Source: Fratercula arctica (Eukaryota > Chordata > Aves > Charadriiformes > Alcidae). Taken from it: DNA of 64,000 bases. A model generated the notes under the pieces. It did no database searches. It was not told where the DNA came from and saw only the letters and a program-made list of their open reading frames with translations. A program made the position numbers and the translations under genes. The first letter of the stretch is position 1. Every line of letters begins with the position of its first letter. The stretch spans positions 171,096,447 to 171,160,446 of the forward strand of contig CANTUZ010000001.1 of NCBI GenBank assembly GCA_947846985.1, read 5' to 3'. This document shows positions 63,618 through 64,000 of the stretch, piece by piece.

Positions 63618-64000
63618 TTCACAGAATTAGAGAATGGTTGAAGTTGGAAGGGACCTCTGCAAGGGAAACTGGGAAAAACTCAAAAAAGGCCACCTGGAAC
63701 CAGGAGACAAGGTCTATGTCCAGATGGCTTTTGAATATCTCAAATGATGTGCCAGTTCTCAGACACCTTCACATTAAAAAAGCATTTCCCAAAGTTTGTG
63801 TCTATTGCCTCTTGTCCTGTCACTGGGCACCACTATAAAGAATGTGGCTCCATCCTCTATACACTCTTCCTTCAAGTATTTATATACATTGATGAGATCC
63901 CCCCTGAGCCTTCTCCAGGCTCAACAGTCCTAGCTCTCCCAGCCTGTTGTCATAGGAGAGATGTTCCAGCTGCTTAATCATCTTGATTTCCCTTCGTTAG
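63618..64000 (-). repeat. CR1 LINE 3' end, running off the right edge
   Basis: Minus-oriented. In plus-strand view it has CACAGAATTAGAGAATGG, then GTTGGAAGGGACCTCTGC, CTCTTGTCCTGTCACTGGGC (63810-63829) and the CCTTCTCCAGGCTCAACAGT segment (63908-63927). It matches the arrangement of the copies at 11812 and 51334 and continues beyond the window. Confidence 0.92.

Larger units (their letters stand above)
53891..64000. other. Intergenic region upstream of ACSS3
   Basis: About 10 kb of AT-rich DNA upstream of the ACSS3 promoter. Apart from a CR1 at the right edge and small simple repeats (AAAC-rich at 56342-56392 and 60505-60532, TTGAGTATA-like at 59275-59343, AATAAAAG units at 61990-62018), it lacks recognisable transposable elements or exons. 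In mammals and birds LIN7A lies head-to-head with ACSS3 (from memory), but no LIN7A exon was seen here. 54540-54760 has a different, more balanced composition with no assignment. Confidence 0.75.

Noticed and set aside
1..64000. CRISPR arrays, tRNA or rRNA genes, bacterial operons, mobile bacterial elements
   Set aside because: No regularly spaced repeats, no tRNA-like or rRNA-like sequence recognised, and the intron-exon structure and CR1 content show vertebrate nuclear DNA.

Overview
The window is nuclear DNA from a vertebrate, almost certainly a bird. Evidence: long AT-rich introns with canonical GT-AG splice sites, a CpG-island promoter, and many pieces of the CR1 LINE (3' ends with ATTCTATG-type octamers in both orientations). 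There are also a few much older CR1 and MIR-like (CORE-SINE) relics. The species cannot be fixed from the sequence. No bacterial, plasmid or phage features and no CRISPR array were seen.

One protein-coding gene is supported: ACSS3, a mitochondrial short-chain (propionate-preferring) acyl-CoA synthetase, on the minus strand. Its first nine coding exons were read by translating from splice site to splice site: 53454-53141, 45355-45211, 34935-34747, 26796-26662, 26385-26245, 23867-23787, 23705-23610, 9446-9295 and 508-405. They join in frame into 452 codons plus one base. The protein has an Arg-rich presequence, the acyl-CoA synthetase N-terminal region and most of the AMP-binding domain, including the phosphate-binding loop across the exon 5/6 junction. 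The remaining exons, about one third of the protein, lie beyond position 1.

Layout from left to right: 1-404 partial intron 9; 405-508 exon 9; 509-9294 intron 8 (CR1 3' end, CR1 scrap, LTR-like start, MIR relic); 9295-9446 exon 8; 9447-23609 intron 7 (14 kb; CR1 pieces, an A-tailed GC-rich block, copy 1 of an unnamed repeat, an unexplained 144-codon ORF); 23610-23867 exons 7 and 6 around an 81-bp intron; 23868-26796 intron 5, exon 5, intron 4, exon 4; 26797-34746 intron 3 (a 2.35-kb CR1 with broken EN/RT and an opposite-strand CR1); 34747-34935 exon 3; 34936-45210 intron 2 (copy 2 of the unnamed repeat, inverted); 45211-45355 exon 2; 45356-53140 intron 1 (CR1s, an E-box cluster); 53141-53454 exon 1 within a CpG island that also carries a GGGGCC tract; 53900-64000 repeat-poor upstream intergenic DNA ending in a CR1.

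No new multigene system is visible. The items most worth a second look are: an inverted repeat pair in introns 2 and 7 that brackets the five in-frame exons 3-7, a C9orf72-like GGGGCC repeat just upstream of the ACSS3 start codon, a cluster of five CAGGTG E-boxes close to exon 1, and three stretches that look non-random but that I could not identify (22956-23390, 49213-49560, 44450-44780).
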